In this document: positions 34,140-44,306 of the stretch, piece by piece
How positions within the stretch are numbered: position 1 is the first letter of the stretch
Layout of the letters: every line of letters begins with the position of its first letter
DNA from: an uncultured Eubacterium sp.
GTDB lineage: Bacteria; Bacillota; Clostridia; Oscillospirales; Acutalibacteraceae
Direction of reading: 5' to 3'
Length of the DNA stretch: 64,000 nt
Assembly (NCBI GenBank): GCA_944380545.1
Contig: CALWHV010000001.1
Location: 1 to 64,000 of the forward strand
Notes under the pieces: model-generated
What the model was told of the DNA's origin: nothing
Databases searched by the model: none
What the model saw: only the letters and a program-made list of their open reading frames with translations
Translations under genes and position numbers: made by a program

Positions 34140-34508
34140 GTGATACAACAGGAAAGCCGACTTAAGGTTGCAGACAACACCGGCGCTAAAGAGCTTCTTT
34201 GCATCCGCGTTCTCGGCGGCTCCGGCAGAAGATACGCCAACATCGGCGATGTTATCGTTGCTTCTGTAAAGAAAGCTGCCCCCAACGGCGTTGTCAAAAA
34301 AGGCGAAGTTGTTAAAGCAGTCATCGTTCGTACAACTAAAGGTGTACGTCGTGACGACGGTCAGTACATTCGTTTTGATGAAAATGCTGCCGTAATCATC
34401 AAGGAAGACAAGACTCCCCGCGGCACCCGTATTTTCGGGCCGGTGGCCAGAGAGCTGCGCGATAAGGATTATATGAAGATCCTTTCGCTTGCTCCGGAAG
34501 TACTTTAA
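34140..34508 (+). CDS. rplN: 50S ribosomal protein L14
   Basis: 122 residues from the GTG at 34140, which has AAGGAGG eight bases upstream and gives the family's exact length and start ([20 protein letters not shown]). An upstream ATG at 34107 would add a non-homologous extension. The [20 protein letters not shown] block is typical. It binds 23S helix 95 and contacts the 30S subunit. Confidence 0.98.
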   Translation: MIQQESRLKVADNTGAKELLCIRVLGGSGRRYANIGDVIVASVKKAAPNGVVKKGEVVKAVIVRTTKGVRRDDGQYIRFDENAAVIIKEDKTPRGTRIFGPVARELRDKDYMKILSLAPEVL

Positions 34509-34521
34509 TGGAGGTGCCGAG

Positions 34522-34824
34522 ATGAGCAAGATGTTTGTTAAGACCGGTGACACCGTTATGGTGCTCAGCGGCAAGTCAAAGGGCGTTAAGGGCGAAGTCA
34601 TCGCCGTAAGCCCCAAAGAGGGTAAGGTCATCGTAAAAAAGGTAAACATCGTAACCAAGCATGTTAAGCCCCGTAAAATGGGCGAGCAGGGCGGCCTTGT
34701 GCCGGTTGAATCCGCTCTTTATGCTTCAAAGGTTCAGCTTGTTTGCCCCAAATGCGGCAAGGCCACCCGTGTAGGTCATAAAAACGGTAAGCGCGTGTGC
34801 AAGCAGTGCGCTAACGAGTTTTAA
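34522..34824 (+). CDS. rplX: 50S ribosomal protein L24, with zinc ribbon
   Basis: 100 residues. The KOW motif is in KTGDTVMVLSGKSKGVKGEV. The C-terminus carries CPKC and CKQC (residues about 74-97), a zinc-binding C+ form of L24 found in many Clostridia. ATG at 34522 has GGAGGTG six bases before it. It starts 50S assembly at the 5' end of 23S rRNA. Confidence 0.96.
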   Translation: MSKMFVKTGDTVMVLSGKSKGVKGEVIAVSPKEGKVIVKKVNIVTKHVKPRKMGEQGGLVPVESALYASKVQLVCPKCGKATRVGHKNGKRVCKQCANEF

Positions 34825-34844
34825 GGAAGGGAGGAACATAACTG

Positions 34845-35387
34845 ATGGCTGCAAGATTAAAAGAAGCCTATGTGAGCGAAGTAGCTCCTGCGCTTATGAA
34901 AAAGTTTGAGTACAAATCCGTTATGCAAATCCCCAAGCTCGACAAGATTGTTCTCAATGTAGGCTGCGGTGAGGCTCGCGACAATTCCAAGGTCGTAGAC
35001 GCTATAATCAACGACCTGAGCATCATCACCGGCCAGAAGCCGATCGTATGCCGCGCAAAGAAGTCTGTTGCAAACTTCAAGCTGCGCGAGGGCATGCCCA
35101 TCGGCGTTAAGGTAACTCTTCGCGGAGACAGGATGTATGAGTTCCTCGACAGGTTCTTCAACCTGGCTCTTCCCAGAGTTCGCGACTTCAGAGGTATCAA
35201 CCCCAACTCGTTCGACGGCCGCGGCAACTATGCCATGGGCATCAAGGAGCAGCTGATATTCCCTGAAATCGATTATGACAAGATAGACGCCGTTCGCGGT
35301 ATGGACATCATTATGGTAACCACTGCGAACACTGATGAAGAAGCAAGAGAGCTGCTCAGGCTTATGGGCGCTCCGTTTGCAGAGTAA
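34845..35387 (+). CDS. rplE: 50S ribosomal protein L5
   Basis: 180 residues. [38 protein letters not shown] and [16 protein letters not shown] are the L5 signatures. It binds 5S rRNA and forms the bridge to S13. GGGAGG precedes the start. Confidence 0.98.
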   Translation: MAARLKEAYVSEVAPALMKKFEYKSVMQIPKLDKIVLNVGCGEARDNSKVVDAIINDLSIITGQKPIVCRAKKSVANFKLREGMPIGVKVTLRGDRMYEFLDRFFNLALPRVRDFRGINPNSFDGRGNYAMGIKEQLIFPEIDYDKIDAVRGMDIIMVTTANTDEEARELLRLMGAPFAE

Positions 35388-35399
35388 GGAGGGATTATC

Positions 35400-35585
35400 G
35401 TGGCTAAAACATCTATGAAAGTCAAGGCTGCAAGGCCTGCTAAATACTCAACCAGAGCTTACAACAGATGCAAGATCTGCGGTAGACCTCATGCTTATCT
35501 TCGTAAGTATGGCGTGTGCCGTATATGCTTCAGAGAGCTTGCCCACAACGGCGAGATCCCCGGAGTAACAAAATCTTCTTGGTAA
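35400..35585 (+). CDS. rpsZ: 30S ribosomal protein S14, zinc type
   Basis: 61 residues, the short zinc-containing form. Two CXXC pairs are present in [11 protein letters not shown] and [10 protein letters not shown]. The GTG at 35400 follows AAGGAGGG by five bases. Only this form appears in the window. Confidence 0.97.
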   Translation: MAKTSMKVKAARPAKYSTRAYNRCKICGRPHAYLRKYGVCRICFRELAHNGEIPGVTKSSW

Positions 35586-35622
35586 GACTGAGAATTGCTG
35601 AATTTATAAGGAGGAAATATCA

Positions 35623-36021
35623 ATGCATATTACTGACCCTATCGCCGATATGCTTACAAGAATTCGTAACGCTAATTCGGCAAAGCACGATACGGTAGAT
35701 ATTCCTGCGTCCAAGATGAAGAAGGCAATCGCTCAGATTCTTGTTGATGAAGGTTATATCAAATCATATAAAGTTATAGAGGATGAGAAGCAGGGCGTTA
35801 TCCGCGTAACTCTCAAGTACGGAGAGGGCAAGAGCCAGGTTATCACCGGCCTTCGCAGAGTATCAAAGCCCGGTCTTCGCATCTATTCGAATGTAGAAGA
35901 CATGCCCAAGGTAATGAAGGGGCTCGGCGTAGCCATCATCTCCACCTCAAAGGGCGTTATGACCGATAAGGAAGCGCGCAGGCAGAATGTCGGCGGCGAA
36001 GTCCTTGCGTTCGTATGGTAA
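35623..36021 (+). CDS. rpsH: 30S ribosomal protein S8
   Basis: 132 residues. [20 protein letters not shown] and the C-terminal [18 protein letters not shown] with EVLAFVW end are typical. It nucleates the central domain of 16S rRNA and in other bacteria also represses the spc part of the operon. Confidence 0.98.
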   Translation: MHITDPIADMLTRIRNANSAKHDTVDIPASKMKKAIAQILVDEGYIKSYKVIEDEKQGVIRVTLKYGEGKSQVITGLRRVSKPGLRIYSNVEDMPKVMKGLGVAIISTSKGVMTDKEARRQNVGGEVLAFVW

Positions 36022-36037
36022 GGAGGTGCAGTAAGGT

Positions 36038-36577
36038 ATGTCACGAATCGGCTTAAAGCCCATCACGATTCCCGCAGGCGTTGATGTTGCCGTTAACGGC
36101 AACGATATCACCGTCAAGGGTCCGAACGGCACGCTTTCAATGACCAAGCACCCCAACATCTCTGTTGAGATTGCAGACGGCGTAGTAAGCTGCTCCAGAC
36201 CCAACGATGAAAAGGAAAACAGATCCCTTCACGGCCTTACTCGCGCTCTTATCGCAAATATGGTAGAGGGCGTTGTAAACGGCTTCAAAAAGGTGCTTGA
36301 GGTAAACGGCGTTGGTTACCGTGTTCAGATGCAGGGCAACAACCTCGTAATGAACCTCGGCTATTCACATCAGGTAACAATGGCTGCTCCCGAGGGCATC
36401 AAGATTGAATGTCCCACCGCAAACCAGATAGTAATATCCGGCGCGGATAAGCAGGCGGTCGGTCAGTTCGCCGCTCAGGTGCGCGAAAAGAGACCCCCCG
36501 AGCCTTATAAGGGCAAGGGCATCAAGTATGCCGAAGAGCATATCCGCCGCAAAGAGGGCAAGGCAGGTAAGAAATAA
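36038..36577 (+). CDS. rplF: 50S ribosomal protein L6
   Basis: 179 residues. It starts SRIGLKPITIPAGVDV and ends with REKRPPEPYKGKGIKYAEEH, the signature near the sarcin-ricin loop. AAGGAGGTG precedes the ATG. Confidence 0.98.
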   Translation: MSRIGLKPITIPAGVDVAVNGNDITVKGPNGTLSMTKHPNISVEIADGVVSCSRPNDEKENRSLHGLTRALIANMVEGVVNGFKKVLEVNGVGYRVQMQGNNLVMNLGYSHQVTMAAPEGIKIECPTANQIVISGADKQAVGQFAAQVREKRPPEPYKGKGIKYAEEHIRRKEGKAGKK

Positions 36578-36595
36578 GGGAAGGAGTGAGTTACT

Positions 36596-36955
36596 TTGGT
36601 TTCAAGACAGGATGCTAATAAGGCAAGAAAAAGACGCCACCAGAGAGTGCGCAGAAAGATTTCAGGCACGGCGCAATGTCCCAGGCTCAATGTATATCGC
36701 TCCATCAGCAATATCTATGTGCAGCTTATTGACGATGTTGCCGGCGTGACCCTCGCTCAGGCGTCAACCGTAGAAAAGGATTTCACCGCTTACGGCGGTA
36801 ATGTAGAGGCCGCAAAGGCCGTAGGCAAGGCAATAGCCGAAAGAGCCAAGGCAAAGGGCATTGAAAAGTGCGTATTTGACCGCGGCGGTTATGTATATCA
36901 CGGCCGTGTAGCCGCTGTTGCAGACGGAGCCCGCGAGGGCGGTCTTGAGTTCTAA
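36596..36955 (+). CDS. rplR: 50S ribosomal protein L18
   Basis: 119 residues from a TTG start at 36596 with GGAAGGAG nine bases upstream; there is no ATG or GTG alternative that keeps the conserved start [36 protein letters not shown] and the final [20 protein letters not shown] are family blocks. It binds 5S rRNA with L5. TTG initiation may lower its translation relative to neighbours. Confidence 0.97.
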   Translation: MVSRQDANKARKRRHQRVRRKISGTAQCPRLNVYRSISNIYVQLIDDVAGVTLAQASTVEKDFTAYGGNVEAAKAVGKAIAERAKAKGIEKCVFDRGGYVYHGRVAAVADGAREGGLEF

Positions 36956-36974
36956 AGAAGGAGGTTTACGCTTT

Positions 36975-37475
36975 ATGGCAAAGATAGATGTTTCTTCAAT
37001 GGAACTTGAAGAAAGAGTAGTTAAGATCAACCGCGTTTCCAAAACCGTAAAGGGCGGTCGTATCTATAAGTTCTCTGCTCTTGTTGTAGTCGGCGACGGC
37101 AACGGTCTCGTAGGCTTCGGCGTCGGCAAATCCGGCGAGGTTCCGGATGCTATCCGCAAGGGCATAGAGGACGCTAAAAAGAATGTTATGAAGGTTGCCC
37201 TCAGAGGCACCACCATTCCGCACGAGGTTAAGGGCAAGTACGGCGCAGGAGAGGTTCTTCTGATGCCCGCTCCCCAGGGTACCGGCGTTATCGCGGGCGG
37301 CCCCGTTCGTGCGGTAGTAGAAACTGTCGGCATCTCCGATATCCGTACCAAGGCTATCAGGTCCAACAACCCCTATAATGTTGTAAGGGCAACGCTCAAC
37401 GGCCTTGCTCAGCTTCGCACGGCGGAGCAGGTTGCGGCGGTGCGCGGCAAGTCCGTAAAGAAGATATTTGAGTAA
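36975..37475 (+). CDS. rpsE: 30S ribosomal protein S5
   Basis: 166 residues. [20 protein letters not shown] is the double-stranded RNA-binding domain and [20 protein letters not shown] the classic block; the second half has [18 protein letters not shown]. The frame opens at 36918 within rplR, but ATG at 36975 has AAGGAGG upstream. It contributes to decoding accuracy. Confidence 0.98.
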   Translation: MAKIDVSSMELEERVVKINRVSKTVKGGRIYKFSALVVVGDGNGLVGFGVGKSGEVPDAIRKGIEDAKKNVMKVALRGTTIPHEVKGKYGAGEVLLMPAPQGTGVIAGGPVRAVVETVGISDIRTKAIRSNNPYNVVRATLNGLAQLRTAEQVAAVRGKSVKKIFE

Positions 37476-37487
37476 GGAGGGGCTGAA

Positions 37488-37667
37488 ATGGCAGATATTA
37501 AAATCACTTTAAAGAAAAGCCTTATCGGCTGCAAAAAGGATCAGATTGCCACGGCTCACTCGCTCGGTCTTCGCAAGATCGGCAATGTAACAGTTCAGCC
37601 GGATAATGAGCAGACCAAGGGAAAGATCAAAAAGATCTCTCACCTTGTTGAAGCTCAGGAAGCGTAA
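37488..37667 (+). CDS. rpmD: 50S ribosomal protein L30
   Basis: 59 residues, too short for many ORF callers. It starts [20 protein letters not shown] and contains [12 protein letters not shown] and [21 protein letters not shown] lies seven bases before the ATG. Not essential in some bacteria, but retained here between rpsE and rplO in the usual place. Confidence 0.97.
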   Translation: MADIKITLKKSLIGCKKDQIATAHSLGLRKIGNVTVQPDNEQTKGKIKKISHLVEAQEA

Positions 37668-37684
37668 GGGGAGGTGCACAACTG

Positions 37685-38128
37685 ATGAGATTACACGAGC
37701 TTTCTCCCGCCGCCGGCTCAAAGAAGGCGGTCAAAAGAATAGGCAGGGGCGCGGGCTCCGGCCAGGGCAAAACTGCCGGCAAGGGCCATAAGGGCGCAAA
37801 GGCGCGTTCCGGCTACAGCCGTCAGGCAGGCTTTGAAGGCGGTCAGATGCCGCTTCAAAGGCGCGTTCCCAAAAGAGGCTTCAACAATATTTTCCGCACC
37901 GAATACGCCATCGTAAATCTCTCCTCGCTTGAGGAAAGATTCGAGGCGGGCGCAACTGTAGACGCAGAAAGCCTTAAGGCGTGCGGACTTATAAAGAAAG
38001 AGCTTGACGGCGTCAAGGTGCTTGCAAGAGGCGAGCTCACCAAGGCTCTCACCGTCAAGGTAAGCGCAGTCAGCGAGGCTGCAAAGGCAAAGATAGAGGC
38101 TGCGGGCGGCACGGTGGAGGTGCTGTAA
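37685..38128 (+). CDS. rplO: 50S ribosomal protein L15
   Basis: 147 residues. The glycine-rich RNA-binding start [20 protein letters not shown] and the following [20 protein letters not shown] are diagnostic, as is [15 protein letters not shown]. The stop abuts the secY ATG with no spacer. Confidence 0.98.
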   Translation: MRLHELSPAAGSKKAVKRIGRGAGSGQGKTAGKGHKGAKARSGYSRQAGFEGGQMPLQRRVPKRGFNNIFRTEYAIVNLSSLEERFEAGATVDAESLKACGLIKKELDGVKVLARGELTKALTVKVSAVSEAAKAKIEAAGGTVEVL

Positions 38129-39478
38129 ATGATTAAAACCATCGTAAACGCCTGGAAGGTTCCTGAGATAAGAAGGAAGCTGCTGTTTACGGCGTTTATC
38201 ATCCTTATTTTCAGGATCGGCTCGTTCATACCGGTGCCGTTCCTCGATATAGCGGATCAGATAGATGTCGGCAGAGGAAACACCATCCTCACTTATCTGA
38301 GCCTTATGACCGGCTCCGCGTTCACCTACGGCACGATATTCGCAATGTCTATCACCCCGTACATCAACGCGTCGATTATTATGCAGCTGCTTGCTGTCGC
38401 TATCCCCGCGCTTGAAAGAATGCAAAAGGAAGGCGAAGAGGGCAGGAAAAAGATTGCTTCCATCACCCGCGTGGTAACGGTTGTTCTCGGTCTGCTCCAG
38501 TCACTTGCTTACTATTTCTTCCTGCGCGCAAACAATTATCTTATGACTGACGCCAACGGCGCTCAGTTCACCGGCTTTGCCGCCGTGTTCCAGGCGATCG
38601 TAATCGTTATCGTTCTCACCGCAGGCACCGCTGTTATTATGTGGCTCGGCGAGCAGATCACGATTTCCGGCATCGGCAACGGTATCTCGATCATACTGTT
38701 TGCGGGCATCGTTTCAAGATTCCCCACGATCATCAGGCAGTATATCGGCTACCTTGAAACAGGCCGTATGGTCTATAACTTCCTTGTTCCGGCAATACTT
38801 ATCGTATTCCTGCTTATGATAGTTTATATCGTATTTATGGATAATGCCGAAAGAAGGATACCCATCCAGTACGCAAAGCGCGTTGTGGGCCGCAAGATGT
38901 ACGGCGGTCAGGCCACTAATATGCCCATCAAGGTAAATATGAGCGGCGTGCTTCCCATCATCTTCGCGTCCTCCATCCTCTCTCTGCCCGGCACGGTTCA
39001 GATGTTCATCTCCGCCGATAAATATGAGGGCACCTTCTGGGAGAGCTTCTTCAACGCGTTCCAGAGCGATTCCTGGTGGTACGCGGGTATGTACTTCCTG
39101 CTTATAATCTTCTTCGGTTATTTCTACAGCACCATTCAGTACAACCCGATCGAAATGGCAAACAATCTTCGCAAGAACAACGGCTCCATTCCCGGCATCC
39201 GTCCCGGCAAGCCCACATCCGATTATATCTTCAGGGTGCTTATGAGGCTTGTGCTTATCGGCACGCTGATGCTCTCCGTCGTTGCTCTGCTTCCCATCGT
39301 ATGGTCGCTCATCTGCGACGCCGCTATTCCTCCTCTCACCGAGTCGGGTACGGACGGCGGCTTCTCGGTATCGCTCGGCGGTACCTCGATCATAATTCTC
39401 TGCGGCGTAGCGCTTGAGACTGTTCGTCAGCTCGAATCCCAGATGATGATGCGTCACTACAAGGGCTTCCTTGATTAA
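38129..39478 (+). CDS. secY: Protein translocase subunit SecY
   Basis: 449 residues with ten membrane segments, the channel of the Sec translocon. The signature after helix 2 is seen in GTIFAMSITPYINASIIMQLL and the cytoplasmic loop FGYFYSTIQYNPIEMANNLR with KNNGSIPGIRPGKPT, the loop that contacts SecA and ribosomes. Placed between rplO and adk as in most bacteria, so that its level follows ribosome production. Confidence 0.98.
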   Translation: MIKTIVNAWKVPEIRRKLLFTAFIILIFRIGSFIPVPFLDIADQIDVGRGNTILTYLSLMTGSAFTYGTIFAMSITPYINASIIMQLLAVAIPALERMQKEGEEGRKKIASITRVVTVVLGLLQSLAYYFFLRANNYLMTDANGAQFTGFAAVFQAIVIVIVLTAGTAVIMWLGEQITISGIGNGISIILFAGIVSRFPTIIRQYIGYLETGRMVYNFLVPAILIVFLLMIVYIVFMDNAERRIPIQYAKRVVGRKMYGGQATNMPIKVNMSGVLPIIFASSILSLPGTVQMFISADKYEGTFWESFFNAFQSDSWWYAGMYFLLIIFFGYFYSTIQYNPIEMANNLRKNNGSIPGIRPGKPTSDYIFRVLMRLVLIGTLMLSVVALLPIVWSLICDAAIPPLTESGTDGGFSVSLGGTSIIILCGVALETVRQLESQMMMRHYKGFLD

Positions 39479-39494
39479 CCGAAAGGAAATGGCT

Positions 39495-40127
39495 ATGAAT
39501 CTTATACTTCTCGGCGCGCCCGGTGCCGGAAAGGGCACTCAGGCTGAAAAAATTGTGGAAAAGTATGGCATCCCGGCCGTTTCCACCGGTAATATGATCC
39601 GCGCCGCTCTCAAGGAGGGCACGGAGATGGGACTCAAGGCAAAATCCTATATGGAGGCGGGCCAGCTTGTTCCCGATGAGGTCGTTATCGGCATCATTAA
39701 GGACCGACTTGCCCAAAAGGACTGTGAAAACGGTTTTATTCTGGACGGCTTTCCGCGCACCATTCCTCAGGCGCAGGCGCTTGAGGATATGGGCGTCAGA
39801 ATCGATAAGGTGCTCGATATAGAAGTGCCGGATGAAAAGATAACCGCCAGAATGTCCGGCAGGCGCGTATGCTCCAAATGCGGAAATTCATATCACCTGC
39901 TTTATAAAAAGCCCTTAAACGAGGGCGTGTGCGATTCGTGCGGCGGCGAGCTCGTTCAAAGAAAGGACGACGCCCCCGAAACGGTCGCTGCCAGGCTTAA
40001 CGAGTATCACGAAATGACCGAACCTTTAAAGGCGTTTTATGAAAAGCTCGGCAAGCTGGTTGTTGTTGAAGGCCAGGAGGAGGTAGCGGATACTACCGCT
40101 CTTGTCTTCAAAGCGTTGGAGGCATAA
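39495..40127 (+). CDS. adk: Adenylate kinase, zinc-LID type
   Basis: 210 residues; interconverts ATP, ADP and AMP. P-loop GAPGAGKGTQ at the N-terminus, AMP-binding FILDGFPRTIPQA and the LID domain with two CXXC pairs (CSKCGNSYH...CDSCGGEL), the zinc-binding form of Gram-positives. ATG at 39495 follows GAAAGG by eight bases; the frame opens earlier inside secY, and an ATG at 39489 would be too close to the site. Confidence 0.97.
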   Translation: MNLILLGAPGAGKGTQAEKIVEKYGIPAVSTGNMIRAALKEGTEMGLKAKSYMEAGQLVPDEVVIGIIKDRLAQKDCENGFILDGFPRTIPQAQALEDMGVRIDKVLDIEVPDEKITARMSGRRVCSKCGNSYHLLYKKPLNEGVCDSCGGELVQRKDDAPETVAARLNEYHEMTEPLKAFYEKLGKLVVVEGQEEVADTTALVFKALEA

Positions 40128-40130
40128 AAC

Positions 40131-40880
40131 ATGGTAGTGCTTAAAAGCAGCAGAGAGCTGGAGCTGATGAAAGAGGCGTGTCAGATTTCTGCTGAAGCAT
40201 TAATGGCGGCAGGGGAGGCTGTTAAGCCCGGCGTCTCCACCTGGGAGATAGATAAGATTGCTTACGACCTCATTAAAAAAAGAGGCGCAGAGCCAAACTT
40301 CCTGGGGCTTTACGATTTCCCCGCCACCGCATGTATTTCTATCAACAACGAGGTTATTCACGGCATCCCGAGCAAGCGCCGCATCCTCAAGGAAGGGGAT
40401 ATAGTAAGCATTGACTTGGGTGCCGCGAAAAACGGCTATAACGGCGATAATGCTGCCACTTTTGCCGTCGGGAATTGCTCCCCCGAGGCAAAGCGGCTGA
40501 TGGACACCACCCGCGAGAGCCTCTATAAAGGCATCGAGCAGGCGGTTCCCGGCAACAGGATCGGCGATATAGGCCACGCGGTGCAGTCATATTGCGAGGA
40601 GCGCGGTTACGGCGTTGTTCGTGATTTCGTCGGGCACGGCGTAGGCACAAAGCTTCACGAGGATCCAAGCGTACCAAACTTCGGACACGAAGGTCGTGGT
40701 ATCAGACTGTTACCCGGAATGACATTGGCAATTGAACCGATGATCAATCAGGGAACCTATAAGGTAAAGCAGCTTTCAGACGGCTGGACCGTTATTACTG
40801 CGGACGGAAAATTATCCGCCCACTTTGAACACACGGTTGCAATAACCGCAAACGGCCCCGTTATTTTAACAAAGATATGA
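40131..40880 (+). CDS. map: Methionine aminopeptidase, type I
   Basis: 249 residues. It removes the N-terminal Met of nascent proteins using two metal ions. The metal ligands are in VSIDLGAAKNGYNGDNAATF (two Asp), GHGVGTKLHEDP (His), AIEPMINQG (Glu) and HFEHTVAI (Glu), all present. It lacks the N-terminal zinc extension of some homologues. The following 128-nt spacer before infA contains no ORF with a known family, although many Clostridia carry a small KOW-domain gene there. Confidence 0.97.
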   Translation: MVVLKSSRELELMKEACQISAEALMAAGEAVKPGVSTWEIDKIAYDLIKKRGAEPNFLGLYDFPATACISINNEVIHGIPSKRRILKEGDIVSIDLGAAKNGYNGDNAATFAVGNCSPEAKRLMDTTRESLYKGIEQAVPGNRIGDIGHAVQSYCEERGYGVVRDFVGHGVGTKLHEDPSVPNFGHEGRGIRLLPGMTLAIEPMINQGTYKVKQLSDGWTVITADGKLSAHFEHTVAITANGPVILTKI

Positions 40881-41008
40881 AAGCTAAGGCTGTCGGCAGC
40901 CACAATATGATTTTTAACGGCTTTTCCGGCGGCTAATTTCAATTGTTGGCGATCACGCCGTGATGTGATTCCAGATAATATCATTCGTAAATCCAGCGAG
41001 GTAGATTG

Positions 41009-41227
41009 ATGTCAAAGTCAGATATGATAGAAGTTGAAGGTACCGTGGTTGAGGTGCTGCCAAACACCACCTTTAAGGTAACGCTTCAAAACGGCCACGA
41101 GATCTTGGCTCATATCAGCGGAAAGCTTCGTATGAACAACATAAGAATACTTCCCGGTGATAAGGTAACCATTGAGATGTCACCTTACGACCTTACAAAA
41201 GGCCGTATAATCTGGCGCTCAAAGTAA
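41009..41227 (+). CDS. infA: Translation initiation factor IF-1
   Basis: 72 residues, an S1-like OB fold. [20 protein letters not shown] and [20 protein letters not shown] are diagnostic. It occupies the ribosomal A site during initiation. ATG at 41009 with GAGG seven bases upstream is preferred to TTG at 41006. Confidence 0.97.
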   Translation: MSKSDMIEVEGTVVEVLPNTTFKVTLQNGHEILAHISGKLRMNNIRILPGDKVTIEMSPYDLTKGRIIWRSK

Positions 41228-41246
41228 GTAGAGGAGGAAAACCAAA

Positions 41247-41360
41247 ATGAAAGTTAGACCTTCTGTTAAGAAAATCTGCGATAAGTGCAAGGTGATCAAG
41301 CGCAACGGCAAAGTAATGGTCATCTGCGAAAATCCCAAGCATAAACAGCGTCAGGGCTGA
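41247..41360 (+). CDS. rpmJ: 50S ribosomal protein L36, zinc type
   Basis: 37 residues, starting [19 protein letters not shown] and ending NPKHKQRQG. Cys11, Cys14, Cys27 and His32 form the zinc site of the C+ form. AGGAGG lies eight bases upstream. Position between infA and rpsM is canonical. Confidence 0.98.
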   Translation: MKVRPSVKKICDKCKVIKRNGKVMVICENPKHKQRQG

Positions 41361-41393
41361 TCCTGAATTTTAAATCGGAGGTAAACAATTAAT

Positions 41394-41762
41394 ATGGCAC
41401 GAATTTCAGGTGTTGACTTACCAAACGATAAGAGAGTAGAAATCGGCCTTACCTATATCTACGGTATCGGCAGAACAACCGCTACTCAGATTATCAACGC
41501 CACGGGCATTGATCCGGATACCCGTTGCAGAGATCTCACGGAGGACCAGGTTTCCAAAATCCGTGATTACATCGAAAAGAATGTAACAGTTGAAGGCGAT
41601 CTCCGCAGAGATGTTGCGTTTGACATTAAAAGACTCATCGAGATCGGCTCCTACCGCGGCATTCGTCACAGAAAGGGCCTGCCCGTAAGGGGTCAGACCT
41701 CCAAAAACAATGCCCGCACAAGAAAAGGTCCCAAAAAGACCATCGCTAACAAGAAGAAGTAA
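41394..41762 (+). CDS. rpsM: 30S ribosomal protein S13
   Basis: 122 residues. [20 protein letters not shown] is the start of the helix-hairpin-helix part, and [12 protein letters not shown] [20 protein letters not shown] forms the P-site-reaching tail. TCGGAGG precedes the ATG. Confidence 0.98.
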   Translation: MARISGVDLPNDKRVEIGLTYIYGIGRTTATQIINATGIDPDTRCRDLTEDQVSKIRDYIEKNVTVEGDLRRDVAFDIKRLIEIGSYRGIRHRKGLPVRGQTSKNNARTRKGPKKTIANKKK

Positions 41763-41783
41763 TTGTAGGAGGAAACAGCAAGT

Positions 41784-42179
41784 ATGGCTACTAAAAAGAC
41801 CACTGCTACACGCAAGCGTCGTGAAAAGAAAAATATCGAGCGTGGCACGGTTCATATTCAGTCGACCTTCAACAACACTATCGTAACCATCGCCGATATT
41901 CAGGGCAATGCGGTTTCATGGGCGTCCGCCGGTGAAATGGGCTTCAGAGGCTCAAGAAAATCCACCCCGTTCGCCGCTCAGACTGCTGCCGAAACAGCTG
42001 CAAAGGCCGCTATGGAGCACGGTATGAGAACCGTTGAGGTCTATGTTAAAGGCCCCGGTTCGGGTCGTGAGTCCGCAATAAGAGCGCTTGAAACCGTAGG
42101 GCTTCAGGTAACCCTTATTAAAGATGTTACTCCTATCCCGCACAACGGCTGCCGTCCGCCTAAGAGACGCCGCGTATAG
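41784..42179 (+). CDS. rpsK: 30S ribosomal protein S11
   Basis: 131 residues. [20 protein letters not shown] and the C-terminal [18 protein letters not shown] are diagnostic. It lies on the platform close to the mRNA Shine-Dalgarno helix. Confidence 0.98.
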   Translation: MATKKTTATRKRREKKNIERGTVHIQSTFNNTIVTIADIQGNAVSWASAGEMGFRGSRKSTPFAAQTAAETAAKAAMEHGMRTVEVYVKGPGSGRESAIRALETVGLQVTLIKDVTPIPHNGCRPPKRRRV

Positions 42180-42199
42180 TTTAAAGGAGGTTACTTGAT

Positions 42200-42826
42200 A
42201 TGGCAAGATATACAGGACCTGCCTGCAAGCTCTGCCGCCGCGAAGGCAAAAAGCTCTTCCTCAAGGGCGACAGATGCTACACAGGCAAATGTGCGCTGGA
42301 GCGCCGTTCCTACGCTCCCGGCCAGCACGGTCAAAACCGCAAGAAGGTTTCGGAGTACGGCCTTCAGCTTCGCGCAAAGCAGAGCGCGCGCCGCTACTAC
42401 GGCGTTTCCGAAAGCCAGTTCCACAAATATTTCCTTATGGCTGAAAGAAAGGAAGGCGTAACAGGTACCATCCTTCTTCAGCTGTGTGAGAGCCGCCTTG
42501 ACAATATCGTTTACGAAGCCGGCTTCGCAAGCTCCAGGTCACAGGCCCGTCAGCTTGTTAACCACGCTCATTTCACTGTAAACGGTCATAAGGTGGATAT
42601 CCCCTCCTATCTCGTTTCGGCGGGCGATGTTGTTGCCGTTAAGGAAACAAGCAAAACCACCGACGAGTTCAAGAACCTTGTTGAAAGCAACGGTTCCCGC
42701 CCCGTTCCTCAGTGGATGGAGGCTGATAAGGATTCTATGCAGGTAAAGATCCTCAGAGCGCCTGAAAGGGAAGAGATCGAAACACCTGTTGAAGAGCATC
42801 TCATCGTTGAGTTCTATTCTAAATAA
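42200..42826 (+). CDS. rpsD: 30S ribosomal protein S4, zinc type
   Basis: 208 residues. Cys9, Cys12, Cys26 and Cys31 in the first 31 residues make the zinc-binding (C+) form. The S4 RNA-binding domain is around [36 protein letters not shown]. It starts 16S rRNA assembly. AAAGGAGG precedes the ATG. Confidence 0.98.
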   Translation: MARYTGPACKLCRREGKKLFLKGDRCYTGKCALERRSYAPGQHGQNRKKVSEYGLQLRAKQSARRYYGVSESQFHKYFLMAERKEGVTGTILLQLCESRLDNIVYEAGFASSRSQARQLVNHAHFTVNGHKVDIPSYLVSAGDVVAVKETSKTTDEFKNLVESNGSRPVPQWMEADKDSMQVKILRAPEREEIETPVEEHLIVEFYSK

Positions 42827-42878
42827 CAGTTGATTTTATCTGTTGTTTCGAATCTAATATTTTTCAGGAGGCTTTTGG

Positions 42879-43835
42879 ATGATTGAAATTGATAAGCCGA
42901 ATATCGAGATAGTAGATTTATCTACTCAGGGAAGCAGAAGCGTGGGCAGGTTCGTTGTTGAGCCGCTTGAAAGAGGCTTTGGCACCACCCTCGGAAACAG
43001 TATGAGAAGAGTGCTTCTCTCCTCTCTTCCGGGCTACGCCATCACTTCCGTAAAGATCGACGGTGTGCTGCACGAATTCTCTACCATCCCCCATGTAAAA
43101 GAGGATGTTACGGAGATCGTTTTGAACCTCAAAAATGTTATTCTCAAGATCCACGACGAAAATCCCAAGCTTCTCTATATCAAGGCCGGCGGCGAGGGCG
43201 AAATCACCGCGGGCGATATAGAGCACGGCTCGGATGTTGAGATCCTCAATCCGGATCTTCATATCGCTTATCTTGACGAGGGCGCGGATGTAACTATGGA
43301 GCTCACCGCCAACAGCGGCAGGGGCTATGTTCCGTGCGACCGCAATAAGCAGCTTATGGATCTTCCGATAGGCACCATCGCCATCGATTCTATTTACACT
43401 CCCGTGCTCAAGGTAAACTACACCGTAGAGAACACCCGCGTCGGCCAGCAGACCGACCTTGACAAGCTTGTGCTCGATGTTGAAACTGACGGCACTATCC
43501 CCGCTGACGAGGCCGCTTCGCTTGCCGCAAAGATCCTCAACGATCATCTCAAGCTGTTCGTTGACCTCTCGGAGGAGGTCGGCAGCCAGGAGATTATGGT
43601 TGAAAAGGATGAGGACGGCAAGGAGAAGGCTCTTGAAATGACTATTGAAGAGCTTGACCTCTCCGTGCGCTCGTTCAACTGCCTCAAGAGGGCGGGCATC
43701 AACACCGTAGAAGACCTTACCCGCAAAACGGAAGAAGATATGATGAAAGTCAGAAACCTCGGGCGCAAGAGCCTTGACGAAGTAGTTCAAAAGCTTGCTT
43801 CACTCGGCTTTTCGCTCAGCCAAGAAGACGACTAA
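42879..43835 (+). CDS. rpoA: DNA-directed RNA polymerase subunit alpha
   Basis: 318 residues. The assembly domain (1-230) includes [20 protein letters not shown] and [20 protein letters not shown]; an acidic linker ([11 protein letters not shown]) leads to the C-terminal domain (about 250-318) with [20 protein letters not shown], which binds UP elements. The A/T-rich UP element at 28,482 is therefore a plausible target of its own product. CAGGAGG precedes the ATG. Confidence 0.98.
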   Translation: MIEIDKPNIEIVDLSTQGSRSVGRFVVEPLERGFGTTLGNSMRRVLLSSLPGYAITSVKIDGVLHEFSTIPHVKEDVTEIVLNLKNVILKIHDENPKLLYIKAGGEGEITAGDIEHGSDVEILNPDLHIAYLDEGADVTMELTANSGRGYVPCDRNKQLMDLPIGTIAIDSIYTPVLKVNYTVENTRVGQQTDLDKLVLDVETDGTIPADEAASLAAKILNDHLKLFVDLSEEVGSQEIMVEKDEDGKEKALEMTIEELDLSVRSFNCLKRAGINTVEDLTRKTEEDMMKVRNLGRKSLDEVVQKLASLGFSLSQEDD

Positions 43836-43848
43836 GGAGGGAATTACT

Positions 43849-44190
43849 ATGCCGGGTACCAGAAAATTGGGCAGGCCCACAGACCACAGAAAGGCTATGC
43901 TCAGAGGAATGGTAACTCACCTTTTGGAAAACGGCAGGATAGAAACCACCGTTACCAGAGCCAAGGAAGTTCGTTCAATGGCCGAAAAGATGATAACTTT
44001 CGGTAAGGAAAACACACTCGCGTCAAGAAGGCGTGTGCTTGCATATGTAACCAAGGAGGATGTCGTTAAAAAGCTGTTTGACGATATCGCCCCCAAGTAT
44101 GCGGACAGGAACGGCGGCTATTGCCGCATCGTTAAAACAGGTCCGCGCCGCGGCGACGCTGCCGAGATGTGCATTATCGAGCTTGTTTGA
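43849..44190 (+). CDS. rplQ: 50S ribosomal protein L17
   Basis: 113 residues. [20 protein letters not shown] and [20 protein letters not shown] are family blocks. Last gene of the superoperon; it is followed at once by a terminator. ATG at 43849 has AAGGAGGG seven bases before it; the frame opens inside rpoA. Confidence 0.97.
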   Translation: MPGTRKLGRPTDHRKAMLRGMVTHLLENGRIETTVTRAKEVRSMAEKMITFGKENTLASRRRVLAYVTKEDVVKKLFDDIAPKYADRNGGYCRIVKTGPRRGDAAEMCIIELV

Positions 44191-44194
44191 TATC

Positions 44195-44229
44195 AAAGGA
44201 GCTGCTCCGTTTAAGAGCGGCTCCTTTTT
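44195..44229 (+). terminator. Terminator of the S10-spc-alpha superoperon
   Basis: AAAGGAGCTGCTC pairs with GAGCGGCTCCTTT around CGTTTAA, followed by T-rich sequence. Confidence 0.9.
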
Positions 44230-44250
44230 ACTTATATTTTTAATTATCTA

Positions 44251-44279
44251 TTGAAAAAAAGGCTTTTTTAATGTAAAAT
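44251..44279 (+). promoter_or_regulatory. Promoter of the purine operon
   Basis: TTGAAA (44251-44256), 17-bp spacer, TAAAAT (44274-44279) with an extended TG. The leader is only about 20 nt, too short for a purine riboswitch. Confidence 0.7.
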
Positions 44280-44306
44280 ATTCACATAAAAGCAGGAGGT
44301 AGGAAT

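Noticed and set aside
40881..41008. Small KOW-domain gene between map and infA
   Set aside because: Only a 19-codon frame overlapping the map stop can be read and it has no KOW sequence; the spacer is treated as non-coding.
44280..44306. Purine riboswitch before purE
   Set aside because: The predicted leader is only about 20 nt, and no aptamer core is visible between the promoter and the start.
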